A DNA stretch of 64,000 nucleotides from Azoarcus sp. CIB (GCF_001190925.1 NZ_CP011072.1:3038001-3102000), one strand, 5' to 3'. Shown: positions 43,665 to 62,601, numbered from the stretch's first letter. Notes: generated by a model not told the origin, from the sequence alone. Translations and numbers: made by a program.

Positions 43665-44980
43665 TCAAGCCGCCTCGGGCAGCGCGCCCGGCAGCAGCGA
43701 TTCGAGCCGCGCCCGCAACGGGCCGTGTTCGATGCCCGCGAGCGCATCCACCGCGAAGGCGCGGATCAGCAGCGCCCGCGCATCGCCTTCCGCGATTCCG
43801 CGCGCACGCAGGTAGTGCAGCTGGTCCGCGTCGAGCTGCCCGACGGTGGCGCCGTGCGCGCACTTCACGTCGTCGGCCCAGATCTCGAGCTGCGGCTTGG
43901 TGTCGACTTCGGCGTCCTCGGAGAGCAGCAGGTTGCGGTTCGACTGCAGCGCGTCGGTGCGCTGCGCATCCGGCCGCACGATCACGCGGCCGTTGAACAC
44001 CGCCCGCGCCGCCTCGTCGAGCACGCCCTTGTACAGCTCGCGGCTGGTGCCGCGCGGCGCGGCGTGGTCGATGCAGGTGTGGTGGTCGATGTGCTGGCGC
44101 CCGCTCCCGACGTACAGGCCCGCGAGTTTCGCGTCGCAGCCTTCGGCGCCGAACCGGGTCGCGATCGCGGCGCGCGAAAGCTGCCCGCCGAAAGCAAGCG
44201 CGTGCGACACGAAGGCGCTGTCCCGCCCCTGCTCGGCGGCGACGTTCGCGACATGAAATGCCTTTCTGCCCTCCTGCTGCAGTTTCGTATGCGCAATGCG
44301 CGCGCCGCGGCCGAGGACGATACGCGTCACCGTGTCGCTCAGATAACCCGCACCGTCCGGCCCGACATGATGCTCGATCACCGTCGCACTCGCGCCCGCG
44401 CCGGCGCGGATCAGGTTGCGCGGAAAGCTCGCGCTGTCGCTGCGCGTCGTGACGAAAAGCAGATGCACCGGCGCTTCGATCGCAACGCCCGCGGCAAGGT
44501 CGATCCACGCACCGTCGCTCCACAGCGCGGCATTCAAGGCCGCAAACCCGTCCGCCGCGTCACCGGCAGCAGCAAACAGGGGCTCCACGTCATCCGCCCA
44601 CGCCTCGACCGCCTGCGCCAGACTGCCGACCCTCGCACCCTCAGGCAACGTTGCCGGCAACGACAGCCCCGGCACGAAATGTCCATCGACGAACACCATC
44701 CGGTGCGTGCCCTCGATCGCGTGACGAAGCACCACCGCGCGCACCTCGTCCGACACTTCGATCGCTGCATCCACGCGGAATACCCGCCGCGCGATGGCCG
44801 CGACGCTGGTGTATTTCCAGTCCTCGTCGCGCGTCGTCGGCAGGCCCAGCGCGGCAAACCGTTCGAACGCCTCGTCGCGGCTACGCTTCAGCCACGGCAA
44901 CGCCGCCCCCGGAAGCTGCGCCGCCAGCGACGGATACGCCGATAGGAATCCCGGCACGCAGGGTTCTTCCGGACCGATTC

Positions 44981-44984
<4 letters not shown>
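43665..44984 (-). CDS. sufD: Fe-S cluster assembly protein SufD
   Basis: A 439-residue SufD, the partner of SufB in the SufBC2D scaffold. Its C-terminal beta-helix region contains HHVGPDGAGYLSDTVTRIVL, HIDHHTCIDHAAPRGTSREL, NRNLLLSEDAEVDTKPQLEI and CAHGATVGQLDADQLHYL, all typical. It overlaps the sufC stop by 4 bp (ATGA). Confidence 0.95.
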
Positions 44985-45763
<779 letters not shown>

Positions 45764-45772
45764 GGCGCCCCC

Positions 45773-47221
<1,449 letters not shown>

Positions 47222-47431
47222 CCTGCGATCCTCCACGTTCGGAGCGCATTCCCGTTCCGCTCTTTTACGACCCGGCCACCGCCGTTTCGTTCCTCGCCGC
47301 GGCGACGCAGCCGGCATGACACGCGCACCGATGAGAACAAATGTCTCGCAAAGAGCCGCTGCATCCAGTCTAATCTCACGAGAAGCACCGGGAATCCGGA
47401 ACGAATATCTGGATGCAGGAGAACAACAGCG

Positions 47432-49879
47432 ATGCCCGTCATCCCTCCGCTCGAGCCGCAGCAGTTGTGCACCCGCTGCGACCCCGAGCTGCTCGACTTC
47501 AAGACCACCGAAACCCTGCCCGCACCCGACGAGATCTTCGGCCAGGGACGCGCCGTCGAGGCCGTACGTGTGGCACTGGAGATCGACGCCCCCGGCTACA
47601 ACCTCTTCGTCCTCGGCGAACCGGGCGGCGGTCGCCACGCCGCCGTGCGGCGCCTGCTGGAAACCCACGCGGCCACCCGGCCTTCGCCCGGCGACTGGAT
47701 CTACATCAACAACTTCGCCGAACCGAACTATCCGCACGCGCTGCAGCTGCCGCCCGGCCGCGGCGCCCAGTTCCGCGACGACATGCAGCAATTCGTCTCC
47801 GAGCTCGGCCAGGCCATCGCCGCCGGCTTCGACAGCGACGAATACCGCGCACGCGTCGAATCGATCCAGGACGAATTCAAGCAACGCGAGGAAAGCGCCC
47901 TGCGCGCGCTGGGCGACGAGGCGAGCGACAAGAGCATCGCCTTCCTGCGCACCCCCCAGGGTTTCGCCTTCGTGCCCATGAAGGGCGAAGAGAGCCTCGA
48001 CCCCGAGGCCTTCAGCGCGCTGCCCGAGGACGAGCGCGAGCGCATCGGCAAGCTCATCGAAGGCCTGCGCGAGAAGCTGCACAAGCTGCTGCAACAGTTC
48101 CCGCGCCAGCGCCGCGAGATGCAGGGGCGCATGCGCGAAGCCAGCCGCGAGACGCTGGAGCTCGCGGTCGGCCACCTCATCGAGGATCTGAAGGAGCGCC
48201 ACGCCGACATGCCCGCGATCCAGACCTTCCTCGACAAGGTCCTGCGCGACGTCGTCGAAGTGGGCCAGGAGCTGCGCGAACAGGCGAGCAAGAGCGATTC
48301 GTCCGGTCCGAGCGAGGGTGGCATCTCGGCGCAGCGCTACCAGGTCAACCTGCTGGTCGACCAGGATGGGCGCAAGAGTGCGCCTATCGTGTTCGAGGAC
48401 CACCCGACCTTCCCCAACCTCGTCGGCCGCGTCGACCAGATCGCCCACATGGGCACCCTGGTCACCAATTTCACGCTGATCCGCGCCGGCGCCCTGCATC
48501 GCGCCAACGGCGGCTACCTGATCCTCGACGCCGAAAAAGTGCTGACCCAGGCATATGCGTGGGAAGGCCTCAAGCGCTCGCTGAAGTCCGGACAAGTGCG
48601 CATCGAGTCGCTCGCCCAGGTCTTCGGCTGGGTCGGCTCCCTGCCGCTGGAGCCCGATCCGATTCCGCTCTCCGTGAAGGTGGTCCTCGTCGGCCTGCGC
48701 CGCCACTACTACCTGCTGAAGGCCCTCGATACCGAATTCGATGAACTCTTCAAGATCGGCGCCGACTTCGAGGACGTCGTCGAGCGCAATCCCGACAACA
48801 CGCGCCACTACCTGCGCAAGGCCGCGGCACTCGCCCGCCAGCAGGGCCTGCTGCCGCTCGACCGCGACGCTGCCGGCCGCCTCGTCGAATACGCCTCGCG
48901 CCTCGCCGAAGACGCCGGCAAGCTCTCGACGCACACGCGCGAGCTCGCCGACCTGCTGCGCGAAGCCGATCACGTCGCACGCGCCGCTGGGCACCCCGCC
49001 ATGCAACGCCGCGACATCGAGTCCGCCCTGGCCGCCCGCATTGAGCGCGCCGACCGTCTGCGCGACGCCGTGCACGATGCCGTCCTGCGCGACACCCTGC
49101 TGATCTCGACCACCGGCGCCGAAGTGGGCCAGATCAACGGTCTTGCGGTCATCGACCTCGGCGACTTCATGTTCGGCCGACCCACGCGCATCACCGCCAC
49201 CGCCCGCCTCGGCGACGGCGACGTCGTCGACATCGAACGCAAGGCCGAACTCGGCCGCTCCATCCACACCAAGGGCGTGATGATCCTGTCGGCCTGTCTC
49301 GCGTCGCGCTACGCGCAGAACCGGCCCCTGCCGCTGTCGGCGAGCCTCGTATTCGAACAGTCCTACGGTCCTGTCGAAGGCGACAGCGCCTCGCTCGCCG
49401 AACTGTGCGCGCTGCTGTCCGCATTGTCGGGCGTGCCGATTCGCCAGTCGCTCGCGATCACCGGCTCGATCAACCAGCACGGCAAGGTCCAAGCGATCGG
49501 CGGCGTGAACGAAAAGATCGAGGGCTTCTTCGACATCTGCAAGGCGCGCGGCCTCACCGGCGACCAAGGCGTCCTGATCCCCTCCTCCAACGTCAAGCAC
49601 CTGATGCTGCGCGACGACGTCGTGCAGGCGGCCGCTGAAGGACGCTTCCACATCCATCCCGTGACCACCGTCGACGAGGCGGTCACGCTCCTCACCGGCG
49701 TCGCGGCGGGCGAACCCGATGCAAAGGGCGCCTACCCCAAAGGCAGCGTGAACCACCGCATCGAAGCCCGCATCAACGAACTCATCGCCCTGCGCAAGGA
49801 ATTCGCCGTCGGCAAGCGCAACGCGAAGGACAACGGCAAGAGCACGCGGACGCAGGAGCCGAACGGGGGTCTAAAGTGA
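47432..49879 (+). CDS. Lon-like ATP-dependent protease (AAA_32 / Lon C-terminal type)
   Basis: The 815-residue protein has an N-terminal AAA part and a C-terminal Lon-type Ser-Lys protease domain. The catalytic Ser652 is in [17 protein letters not shown] and Lys695 in [18 protein letters not shown]. The Walker A position reads [13 protein letters not shown], with Arg-His instead of Lys-Ser/Thr, as in several members of this Lon-like family, so ATPase activity may be weak or different. A long coiled-coil insertion lies at about 120-290. The start follows AGGAGAAC. The gene is divergent from the suf operon. Substrates are unknown. Confidence 0.9.
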   Translation: MPVIPPLEPQQLCTRCDPELLDFKTTETLPAPDEIFGQGRAVEAVRVALEIDAPGYNLFVLGEPGGGRHAAVRRLLETHAATRPSPGDWIYINNFAEPNYPHALQLPPGRGAQFRDDMQQFVSELGQAIAAGFDSDEYRARVESIQDEFKQREESALRALGDEASDKSIAFLRTPQGFAFVPMKGEESLDPEAFSALPEDERERIGKLIEGLREKLHKLLQQFPRQRREMQGRMREASRETLELAVGHLIEDLKERHADMPAIQTFLDKVLRDVVEVGQELREQASKSDSSGPSEGGISAQRYQVNLLVDQDGRKSAPIVFEDHPTFPNLVGRVDQIAHMGTLVTNFTLIRAGALHRANGGYLILDAEKVLTQAYAWEGLKRSLKSGQVRIESLAQVFGWVGSLPLEPDPIPLSVKVVLVGLRRHYYLLKALDTEFDELFKIGADFEDVVERNPDNTRHYLRKAAALARQQGLLPLDRDAAGRLVEYASRLAEDAGKLSTHTRELADLLREADHVARAAGHPAMQRRDIESALAARIERADRLRDAVHDAVLRDTLLISTTGAEVGQINGLAVIDLGDFMFGRPTRITATARLGDGDVVDIERKAELGRSIHTKGVMILSACLASRYAQNRPLPLSASLVFEQSYGPVEGDSASLAELCALLSALSGVPIRQSLAITGSINQHGKVQAIGGVNEKIEGFFDICKARGLTGDQGVLIPSSNVKHLMLRDDVVQAAAEGRFHIHPVTTVDEAVTLLTGVAAGEPDAKGAYPKGSVNHRIEARINELIALRKEFAVGKRNAKDNGKSTRTQEPNGGLK

Positions 49880-49904
49880 AGACGTAGAACACCGGAGGTG
49901 CCCG

Positions 49905-50513
49905 ATGCAAAGCTCCGCCGCCGCACCGATCACCCTGCAGCCCGGCGATGCACTGGTCATCGTCGACGTGCAGAACGACTTCCTCCCGGGGGGCAGCCTC
50001 GCCGTGCCGCAGGGCGATCAAGTCGTCGCGCCCCTGAACGCCCTGATCGCACGCTGCACGACGTTCCGCCTGCCCGTCGTCGCCACGCGCGACTGGCACC
50101 CGCCAGAGCACTGCTCCTTTAGTGACCGCGGCGGTCCGTGGCCCCCGCACTGCATCGCGGGCACGCCCGGCGCGGCCTTCGCGCCGACCCTCGCCCTGCC
50201 CGCATCCACCACCATCGTCTCCAAGGCCGTCACTGCCGACCTCGACGCCTACTCGGGTTTCGGCGGAACCGATCTGCACGACCGGCTGAGGGCTGCGGGC
50301 GTGCGCCGCCTGCTGGTCGGCGGCCTCGCGACCGACTATTGCGTCCTGAACACCGTGCGCGACGGCCTCGCCCACGGCTACGACGTGGTCCTGCTCACCG
50401 ACGCGATCCGCGCCGTGGACGTCACGCCCGGCGACGGCCAGCGCGCCATCGACGACATGACACGCCTCGGCGCACGTGCGATCGCGTCCGCCGACATCGG
50501 GGATCCCGCATGA
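49905..50513 (+). CDS. pncA: Nicotinamidase PncA
   Basis: A 202-residue nicotinamidase/isochorismatase-like enzyme hydrolysing nicotinamide to nicotinate for NAD salvage. It shows Asp21 in VIVDVQNDFLPGGSL, the metal-binding TRDWHPPEHCSF, the catalytic Lys in TTIVSKAV and the nucleophile in GGLATDYCVLNT. It overlaps the next gene, nicotinate phosphoribosyltransferase, by ATGA, giving a two-gene salvage unit. Confidence 0.95.
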   Translation: MQSSAAAPITLQPGDALVIVDVQNDFLPGGSLAVPQGDQVVAPLNALIARCTTFRLPVVATRDWHPPEHCSFSDRGGPWPPHCIAGTPGAAFAPTLALPASTTIVSKAVTADLDAYSGFGGTDLHDRLRAAGVRRLLVGGLATDYCVLNTVRDGLAHGYDVVLLTDAIRAVDVTPGDGQRAIDDMTRLGARAIASADIGDPA

Positions 50514-51859
50514 CCCCGTCCGCCCCCGCACTGCTCACCGACCTCTACCAGCTCACGATGCTGCAGGCCTATTTCGACGGCGGCATGACGAAGACGGCAT
50601 CGTTCGAGTTTTTCGTGCGGCGGCTACCCGAGAGCCGCAACTTCCTGCTCGCCGCCGGCCTCGAACAGGTCCTCGACTACCTCGAGACCCTGCGCTTCAG
50701 CGACGAGGAGCTCGCATGGCTCGCGGATTGCGGGCGTTTCCACCGCCGCTTCGTCGACTGGCTCGCGACGCTGCGCTTCACCGGCGACGTCGACGCGATG
50801 CCCGAAGGCACGGTGTTCTTCGCCGACGAACCCATCCTGCGCGTCACCGCCCCGCTGCCGCAGGCCCAGTTCGTCGAGACCCGCATCATCAACCTGCTGC
50901 AGTTCCAGACCATGGTCGCCTCCAAGGCCGCGCGCTGCACCCTCGCCGCGCCAGGCCGCCTGCTGGTCGATTTCGGCCTGCGCCGCGCACACGGCGCCGA
51001 GGCGGGGCTGCTCTCGGCGCGCGCAAGCCATCTCGCCGGCTTCGACGGCACCGCGACGGTCGCGGCCGGCATGCAATGGGGCATCCCGCTCTACGGCACG
51101 ATGGCCCACTCCTTCATCCAGGCCCACGACGACGAAGTCGCCGCCTTCGAGCACTTCGCCCGCTCGCAACCCGCGGCCAACACGATGCTCATCGACACCT
51201 ACGACACCGAATCCGCCGCGCGCAAGCTCGCGGACCTCGCCGCCCGCCTCGCGCCCGACGGCATCACGATCCAGGCCGTGCGCATCGACAGCGGCGACCT
51301 CGCCGAACACGCCCGCCGCGTGCGCACGATCCTCGACGGCGAAGGCCTGCCCCGGGTGCGCATCTTCGTCAGCGGAAATCTCGACGAATACGCCATGCGC
51401 GATCTGGTCGCCTCGGGTGCGCCGATCGACGGCTTCGGCGTCGGCACGCGCATGAACACCTCCGCGGACCAGCCCTGGCTGGATTGCGCCTACAAGCTAC
51501 AGGAATACGACGGTCAGCCGCGCCGCAAACGCTCGGAAGGCAAGGGGACGTGGCCCGGCCGCAAGCAGGTATACCGGCACCGCGACGCCGACGGCCACCT
51601 CGCAGGCGACCTGCTCACGACCACGGACGATCCCGCGGACGGAGAATCCCTGCTCGTCCCGGTGATGCGCGCCGGCAAACGCCTCGCCGCATCACCACCG
51701 CTCGCCGCGGTGCGCGCCCATGCCGCCGCGAACCTTGCGACGCTGCCGCCCCGCCTGCGACAGGTCGCCCCCGCCGAAGCACCGCCGGTCACCGTTTCCA
51801 ATGCGCTGCGCGAGCTCGCGGAAACCGTCGACCGGCGGCAAACGGCGTTCCGCCGGTAA
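50510..51859 (+). CDS. pncB: Nicotinate phosphoribosyltransferase
   Basis: A 449-residue NAPRTase converting nicotinate and PRPP to nicotinate mononucleotide. Features are [70 protein letters not shown], and [16 protein letters not shown] with [14 protein letters not shown] in the phosphate-binding part. The start is set by the ATGA overlap with pncA. Confidence 0.94.
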   Translation: MTPSAPALLTDLYQLTMLQAYFDGGMTKTASFEFFVRRLPESRNFLLAAGLEQVLDYLETLRFSDEELAWLADCGRFHRRFVDWLATLRFTGDVDAMPEGTVFFADEPILRVTAPLPQAQFVETRIINLLQFQTMVASKAARCTLAAPGRLLVDFGLRRAHGAEAGLLSARASHLAGFDGTATVAAGMQWGIPLYGTMAHSFIQAHDDEVAAFEHFARSQPAANTMLIDTYDTESAARKLADLAARLAPDGITIQAVRIDSGDLAEHARRVRTILDGEGLPRVRIFVSGNLDEYAMRDLVASGAPIDGFGVGTRMNTSADQPWLDCAYKLQEYDGQPRRKRSEGKGTWPGRKQVYRHRDADGHLAGDLLTTTDDPADGESLLVPVMRAGKRLAASPPLAAVRAHAAANLATLPPRLRQVAPAEAPPVTVSNALRELAETVDRRQTAFRR

Positions 51860-51882
51860 CGACGGCCGGCCGCCCCTGACGC

Positions 51883-52623
51883 TCAGGAAGTGCGACAGAC
51901 CTCCTCGAGGACGCGGCGCACCCGCATCATCGCCTCCTGCAGCACCACCTCGATGCTGCTGAACTGGATCCCGGTCTCGCTCGCGCCGCGACCGGCAGCG
52001 AAGTTCGCCACCACGTTGATCGCCGCGTAAGGCAGGTTCAGCTCGCGCGCCAGCGCCGCCTCGGGCATGCCCGTCATGCCGACCAGATCGGCACCGTCGC
52101 GCTCCAGGCGATTGATCTCGGCCGCCGTCTCGAGACGCGGCCCCTGCGTCGCGGCATACACGCCGCCGTCGTACATCGCTTCGCCCACCGCAGCCGCGGC
52201 CGCGAGGATGCGCTGACGCAGCGGCTCGTCGTAGGGGTGGGTGAAATCGATGTGATGCACCGCCGACTCGCCGCCCTCGAAAAAGGTGCTCTTGCGGCCC
52301 CACGTGTAGTCGATGATCTGGTTCGGCACCACCATCGCCCCCGGCCCGAATTCCGCAGGGATGCCGCCCACCGACGCGACCGACACGATCGCCGACACCT
52401 TCGCATGCTTCAGCGCCCAGATGTTGGCGCGGTAATTCACCTGGTGCGGCGGAATCGTGTGGCCGTAGCCGTGGCGCGCCAGGAACACCACCGGCTTCTC
52501 CGCCAGCTTGCCGAAGGTGAGCGCGCCCGACGGTTCGCCGTAAGGCGTGCGCGCAACCTCGCGCCGGGTGATTTCGAGCGTCGAAAGCTGGGTGAGTCCG
52601 GTCCCGCCGATAATCGCGAGCAT
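51883..52623 (-). CDS. S-methyl-5'-thioinosine/thioadenosine phosphorylase
   Basis: A 246-residue purine nucleoside phosphorylase family protein beginning [15 protein letters not shown]. It has the phosphate and ribose loops [20 protein letters not shown] and [15 protein letters not shown], and [20 protein letters not shown]. The loop substitutions and length fit the S-methyl-5'-thioinosine phosphorylase group common in Pseudomonas-like bacteria rather than MtnP, but the distinction is not certain. It takes part in methylthio-nucleoside salvage. Divergent from typA. Confidence 0.9.
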   Translation of the reverse strand: MLAIIGGTGLTQLSTLEITRREVARTPYGEPSGALTFGKLAEKPVVFLARHGYGHTIPPHQVNYRANIWALKHAKVSAIVSVASVGGIPAEFGPGAMVVPNQIIDYTWGRKSTFFEGGESAVHHIDFTHPYDEPLRQRILAAAAAVGEAMYDGGVYAATQGPRLETAAEINRLERDGADLVGMTGMPEAALARELNLPYAAINVVANFAAGRGASETGIQFSSIEVVLQEAMMRVRRVLEEVCRTS

Positions 52624-52786
52624 GAAGCCTGTCTCCTTGAAAAACGGCGCCGATTCTAGCACGCAGCCGCACAGCCCCCCTCGACAGCATGGCGACGGTT
52701 GCCCGCCCGCTACCCCCACGACATCTGCCCCGCCGGCAACGCAGCCTCCAATCGCACGACGATCCATGCTGCGACGCCGCACCGCG

Positions 52787-52795
52787 TGCTAAAAT
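52787..52795 (+). promoter_or_regulatory. Extended -10 promoter upstream of typA
   Basis: TGCTAAAAT, an extended -10 box, lies 30 bp before the typA ATG in an otherwise GC-rich spacer. No good -35 (TGCTGC at the expected place) is present, which is tolerated by extended -10 promoters. Confidence 0.4.
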
Positions 52796-52825
52796 TAAAA
52801 ACTTTTCAAAGACTTCCGGCCCCAC

Positions 52826-54643
<1,818 letters not shown>

Positions 54644-54683
54644 AGCTGACAGCGACCGCCGGGTTCAATCCGGCGGGTCGACC

Positions 54684-54716
54684 AAAAAAAGGCGCTGCAT
54701 CTGCAGCGCCTTTTTT
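54684..54716. terminator. Bidirectional rho-independent terminator between typA and galU
   Basis: GGCGCTGCA-TC-TGCAGCGCC (54691-54710) is a perfect 9-bp stem, flanked by seven A on the left and six T on the right, so it can terminate both convergent genes. Confidence 0.95.
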
Positions 54717-54747
54717 CTTTTCCGACCGCCCATCAGGGCGGTCAGGA

Positions 54748-55620
54748 TTACTTACGATCCGCCAGATACGCCGCGAAGTCCGTGCCGACTTCCGGATGAC
54801 GCAAGCCGAGTTCGACTGTCGCCTTCAGATAGCCGAGCTTCGAGCCACAGTCGTAACGCACGCCCTGGAACTGGTAGGACAGCACCGCCTCTTCCTTGAG
54901 CAAGGATGCGATCGCGTCGGTCAGCTGCAGTTCGCCGCCAGCACCCGGCTTGATCGAACGCAGGTGGTCGAAGATATGCGGGGTCAGGATGTAACGCCCG
55001 ACCACTGCCTGCGTCGTCGGCGCATCCTCGGGCTTCGGCTTCTCGACGATGCCGGTCACGCGCTGCACGTCGCCCTGTTGGCTCTCGGTGCTGACAATAC
55101 CGTACTGGCGGGTGTCTTCGCGCGGCACGTTCATCGTACCCAGTACCGAACAGCGGTTGTAGTTATACACGCCGACCATCTGCTGCATGATCGGCTCTGC
55201 GCCGTAGTTGTCCAGCAGGTCATCGGCGAGGATCACCGCGAAAGGCTCGTCGCCGACAACCGGCGCGGCGCACAGCACCGCGTGCCCCAGACCAAGCGCT
55301 TCGGACTGCCGGATGTAGATGCAGTTCACGCCCTTGGGCACCGTCCGCTGCACCAGCGCCAGCAACTCCTTCTTGCCTCGCGCTTCGAGTTCCGTTTCCA
55401 GCTCGTAGGCCTTGTCGAAATGGTCCTCGATCGAGCGCTTGGTGCGCCCGGTGATGAAGATCATGTCGGTGATGCCGGCGGCGACTGCCTCTTCGACCGC
55501 GTACTGGATCAGCGGCTTGTCGACGATCGGCAGCATTTCCTTCGGGCTGGCCTTGGTGGCCGGCAGGAAGCGCGTGCCCATGCCGGCAACCGGGAATACC
55601 GCCTTGGTGACCTTTTTCAT
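54748..55620 (-). CDS. galU: UTP-glucose-1-phosphate uridylyltransferase
   Basis: A 290-residue enzyme making UDP-glucose for envelope polysaccharides. It contains [20 protein letters not shown], the catalytic [41 protein letters not shown] and the C-terminal [18 protein letters not shown]. The start at 55620 has GGGAGAG upstream. It follows ligA on the same strand with 61 bp between. Confidence 0.96.
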   Translation of the reverse strand: MKKVTKAVFPVAGMGTRFLPATKASPKEMLPIVDKPLIQYAVEEAVAAGITDMIFITGRTKRSIEDHFDKAYELETELEARGKKELLALVQRTVPKGVNCIYIRQSEALGLGHAVLCAAPVVGDEPFAVILADDLLDNYGAEPIMQQMVGVYNYNRCSVLGTMNVPREDTRQYGIVSTESQQGDVQRVTGIVEKPKPEDAPTTQAVVGRYILTPHIFDHLRSIKPGAGGELQLTDAIASLLKEEAVLSYQFQGVRYDCGSKLGYLKATVELGLRHPEVGTDFAAYLADRK

Positions 55621-55681
55621 TGGATGACTCTCCCTTGTTTCATCTTTTGCTTCAGCCCGGCGTCTGGTCCGTGCCATATCT

Positions 55682-58806
<3,125 letters not shown>

Positions 58807-58919
58807 CTTCCTTCCCGTTGTCGGTCCCGCCGCATCGCGCAGCGAACCTCGCAATTCTCTGGGCTTCGCAATCCACCTTGCCGCAGCGCCCCCGTTCCAG
58901 GGCGCGGCGGCGCTCATGT

Positions 58920-61900
58920 TCAGGCCGCTGCCGGCTCCGCCAAGCGCAACGCCTCTTCCATATCGACTTCCACCACGCGCGAGACGCCCTGTTCCTGCAT
59001 CGTCACCCCCACGAGCTGCTGCGCGATCTCCATCGTGATCTTGCTGTGGCTGATGAAGATGAACTGCGTCTGCGATGACATGCGCTTCACCATCTGGCAA
59101 TAACGCTCGGTATTCGTATCGTCCAGCGGCGCGTCCACCTCGTCAAGCATGCAGAACGGCGCAGGATTCAGCTGGAACATCGAGAACACCAGCGCGATCG
59201 CCGTCAGCGCCTTCTCGCCGCCCGACAGCAGGTGGATCGAGGTGTTCTTCTTCCCGGGCGGCTGGGCGACGATCTGGATCCCCGCGTCGAGGATCTCGTC
59301 GCCGGTGAGCACCAGCCGCGCCTGCCCGCCACCGAAGAGCTGCGGGAAGAGCGTGCCGAAATGCTGCGTCACGGTATTGTAGGTGTCCTGCAGCTGCTCG
59401 CGCGTCTCGCGGTCGATGCGGCGGATGGCATCCTCCAGCGTGTCGATCGCCTGCATCAGGTCGTCGAACTGCGCGTCGAGATAGCCCTTGCGCTCCTGCG
59501 CGCTGCGCAATTCATCCAATGCCGCCAGGTTGACCTGGCCCAGTTCCGCGATTTCGCGCGCCAGCCGCCCGACTTCCCGCACCAACGAACCCTCGCGCAG
59601 GTCGGGCGCGAGCAGCGGCTGCAGCGCCGCCTCGTCGGCCTGCGCCTCGACCAGCCGCTCGTCGAACTGCGCCGCCGCGAGTTCCGCCGCCTGCACGGCG
59701 AGCCGCAATTCGGCAACCCGTCCGCGTGCGGGCGCTGCCTCCTGCTCGGTGCGCAGGCGCAGCTCCTCGGTCTGCCTGAGCCGCATCGCTGCTGTTTCCA
59801 GCGCGTCGCGTCGCGCCGCCAGCGCCGTCTCGCGGCTCGCGCGCAGTTCCAGCGCCTCCTGCAGCGCGTCGCGGCTGCGGCCGCTGTCGGTCGCGTCGAG
59901 CTCGTGCCGGCGCGCCTCGGTTTCCGTTGCGATCCGCCCCAGCTGTTCGCCAGCCAGCTGCAGGTTGCGCGCGATGTCGTCGAGCTTGCCCGCGCACTCG
60001 CGCTCCGAAAAGCGCGCCTCCTGCAATTCGCGCGCGAGGGCTTGCTCGAGCGAGCGCGTCTCGCGCAGCACGTTGTCGCGCTCCGCCAGCACCTCCTGCG
60101 CGCCGTCGAGGCGCTCGCGCTGCAGCTCGGCCAGCTCCGCCGCGCGCGCCTGCTCCATCTCCGCACGGGCGAGGTGTTCGCGTTCGGTGGATTCGAGATG
60201 GACGATGTCCTCGAGGTCGCGCGCGAGCTGCGCCCGGCGCTCCTCTGCGCGCTGCCGCGCCTGCGTGAGCTTCAGGAGCTCGACCTGCTCGGCATGCACC
60301 TGCTGCTGTGCCGCCTGCAGCTCGCGCCGCAGCACATTGCCGCGATCCTGCAGCTCGGCCGCCACCCCCTCGGCCGCAGTCAGCGCTTCATGGGCGATAT
60401 GGGCCTCCATTTCGAGCCCGTGCTGCTGTTCCGCCAGACCGTCGATCTCGCGCTGACGCTCCATGACGCCGTGCGTGCGGCTGTCCGGCGCGTAATGCAC
60501 CAGGGCGTGCCGTGTAAGGATCTGCCCGCGCGGTCCGACGAGGCATTGGTGCGCAGCGAGTTCCCCGCGCCGCTCGACCCACGGCTCCAGGCCGTCGGTG
60601 GCCAGGCAGCCGCACAGCCAGTCGGCGACGATCGGCCGGAGCCCTTCATCCACAAACGAGATCTTGTCCATCAGCGCGAACGTACCGGGCAGCGCCGCAG
60701 GCTCGGCGGCCGCCTCCACCCCGTCGCCGAAGGCGAGCGCGAAGGATCCCGGCGGCGCGTCGTCGAACATCGCGCGCGCCGCTTCACTCACGTCGCCGGT
60801 CAGCGCCGCCAGCCGCTCGCGCAGCACGGCCTCGACCGCCCTCTCCCAGCCCGGCTCGACCCGCAGGTCGCGCCACAGCGGCGGCAGCTCGGACAGCTTG
60901 TGGCGCTTCAACCAGTCACCGAGCTGTCCCTGCGATTGCACCTTGGCCTGCAACTGCACGAGCGCATCGCGCCGCGCCCGCAGTTCGGTGAGGCGCCGCT
61001 GCACCTGCCGTTCGTGCTCGAGCGCGGCCTTCAGCGCGGCCTGCGCCTCGGGCAGGCGCATCTGGACGGCGGCGAGTTCTTCCTGATGACCTTCCTGCGC
61101 CTCGCGCAGGGCTTCGAGCCGCGCCTCCTGCTGGGCGACGACGGCCTCGTCCGGACCTTCGATGCCGCCCGATTCACCCGCCAGACGCCCGCGACGCTGG
61201 TTCAATGCATCCATCGCGCGCACGGCGCTCGCGCGGTTCGCCTCTTCGACGCGCAGCTGCTGCTCGGTCTGCGCGAGTTCGCGGCGCGCCGCGGCAACCG
61301 TGGTATCGGCAGCCTGCCGGGCAGCCTCCGCCTCGGGCAGGCGCTCTGCGATCTCGGCATGGCGCGCCTCGGCCTGCTCGGCGCGCATCGCCGCATTGTC
61401 GAGCAGACCGGTCCAGCGCTCGCGCTCCGCCTCCAGCGCCGTCTGGCGCTCCTGCCAGTGCGCCTCGTCGGTCGCGAGCTGTGCGAGCCGTGCCTCCAGC
61501 CGCTTGCGCGCGTCGTCGAGATGGCGCAGTTCGGCCTCCAGCCGCGTCACCTCCGCCGACACGGCGAAGAGGTCCGACTGCGCGGCATGCGTCGCCTCGG
61601 ACGCCTCGAAGTGCCCCGCGCGCGCTTCCTCGACGGCGTTTTCCAGTTCCTGCAGGCGGGCGCTGTCAGCCTCCATCTTCGACGACAGCTGATTCAGTTC
61701 GCCCTCGACCCGCGCCTGCTCGGCCCGCGCTTCGTTGCGTTTGAGCAGCCACAATAGCTGCTGGCGCTGCGTGTGCGCGGCGTTCAGGTCGCGGTAGCGC
61801 GCGGCGATCTCCGCCTGCACTTCCAGGTGGCCGATACGCTCGCCCAGCTCCATGCGGATGTCATCGAGGCGAGCGAGGTTGTCGCGCGCATCGGACAGCC

Positions 61901-62447
61901 GACCTTCGGTCTCACGGCGGCGCTCGCGATACTTGGTAACGCCCGCGGCCTCCTCGAGGAAGCCGCGCACCTCCTCGGGACGCGCCTCGATGATGCGCGA
62001 GATCATGCCCTGCTCGATGATCGCGTAAGCGCGCGGCCCGAGACCGGTGCCGAGGAAGAGGTCGATCACGTCCTTGCGCCGGACCTGGACGTTGTTGAGG
62101 AAGTAGGTCGACTCGCCGCTGCGGTCGAGCACGCGCTTGACCGAGATTTCCGCATAGCGCGACCACTGCCCTGCGGCGCGACCCTCGGCGTTGTCGAACA
62201 CCAGCTCGACGCTCGCGCGCGACACCGGCTTGCGCGTCGTCGAGCCGTTGAAGATCACGTCCTGCATCGACTCGCCGCGCAGCGCGCTCGCGCGCGTCTC
62301 GCCCAGCACCCAGCGCACGGCATCGATGATGTTCGACTTGCCGCAGCCGTTCGGCCCCACCACGCCGACGAGATTGCCGGGGGTGAGGACGGTGGTCGGA
62401 TCGACGAAGGTCTTGAAACCGGCGAGTTTGAGCTTGGAGAGACGCAC
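58920..62447 (-). CDS. smc: Chromosome segregation protein SMC
   Basis: A 1175-residue SMC. The N-terminal ATPase part has FKTFVDPTTVLTPGNL and GPNGCGKSN. Two long coiled coils flank a hinge (about 500-660), and the C-terminal part has LLSGGEKALTAIALVFSMFQ and CMLDEVDAPLDDTN. I chose the GTG at 62447, which gives the family N-terminus (RLSKLKLAGFKTF); an ATG at 62525 would add 26 Arg-rich residues and cannot be excluded. Divergent from dapC. Confidence 0.95.
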   Translation of the reverse strand: MRLSKLKLAGFKTFVDPTTVLTPGNLVGVVGPNGCGKSNIIDAVRWVLGETRASALRGESMQDVIFNGSTTRKPVSRASVELVFDNAEGRAAGQWSRYAEISVKRVLDRSGESTYFLNNVQVRRKDVIDLFLGTGLGPRAYAIIEQGMISRIIEARPEEVRGFLEEAAGVTKYRERRRETEGRLSDARDNLARLDDIRMELGERIGHLEVQAEIAARYRDLNAAHTQRQQLLWLLKRNEARAEQARVEGELNQLSSKMEADSARLQELENAVEEARAGHFEASEATHAAQSDLFAVSAEVTRLEAELRHLDDARKRLEARLAQLATDEAHWQERQTALEAERERWTGLLDNAAMRAEQAEARHAEIAERLPEAEAARQAADTTVAAARRELAQTEQQLRVEEANRASAVRAMDALNQRRGRLAGESGGIEGPDEAVVAQQEARLEALREAQEGHQEELAAVQMRLPEAQAALKAALEHERQVQRRLTELRARRDALVQLQAKVQSQGQLGDWLKRHKLSELPPLWRDLRVEPGWERAVEAVLRERLAALTGDVSEAARAMFDDAPPGSFALAFGDGVEAAAEPAALPGTFALMDKISFVDEGLRPIVADWLCGCLATDGLEPWVERRGELAAHQCLVGPRGQILTRHALVHYAPDSRTHGVMERQREIDGLAEQQHGLEMEAHIAHEALTAAEGVAAELQDRGNVLRRELQAAQQQVHAEQVELLKLTQARQRAEERRAQLARDLEDIVHLESTEREHLARAEMEQARAAELAELQRERLDGAQEVLAERDNVLRETRSLEQALARELQEARFSERECAGKLDDIARNLQLAGEQLGRIATETEARRHELDATDSGRSRDALQEALELRASRETALAARRDALETAAMRLRQTEELRLRTEQEAAPARGRVAELRLAVQAAELAAAQFDERLVEAQADEAALQPLLAPDLREGSLVREVGRLAREIAELGQVNLAALDELRSAQERKGYLDAQFDDLMQAIDTLEDAIRRIDRETREQLQDTYNTVTQHFGTLFPQLFGGGQARLVLTGDEILDAGIQIVAQPPGKKNTSIHLLSGGEKALTAIALVFSMFQLNPAPFCMLDEVDAPLDDTNTERYCQMVKRMSSQTQFIFISHSKITMEIAQQLVGVTMQEQGVSRVVEVDMEEALRLAEPAAA

Positions 62448-62601
62448 TTCGGGACGGAGCCGGGTCGAATCGGAGCTGGAGTTGTGTCGGGCGCGGGCCG
62501 GCCGGGGCCGGCGAAAGCGCGTCATGATAACATCGCGCGCTCAATGCCCTTGCCTTCAGGCACAGGCGCATGCCCATCGAAACAAGCCGAAACAGTCCGC
62601 C

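Noticed and set aside
47222-49756. Long minus-strand extension of the sufB frame over the protease gene
   Set aside because: SufB family length and the GGAGGATCGCAGG ribosome site fix the start at 47221; the opposite strand encodes an intact Lon-like protease.
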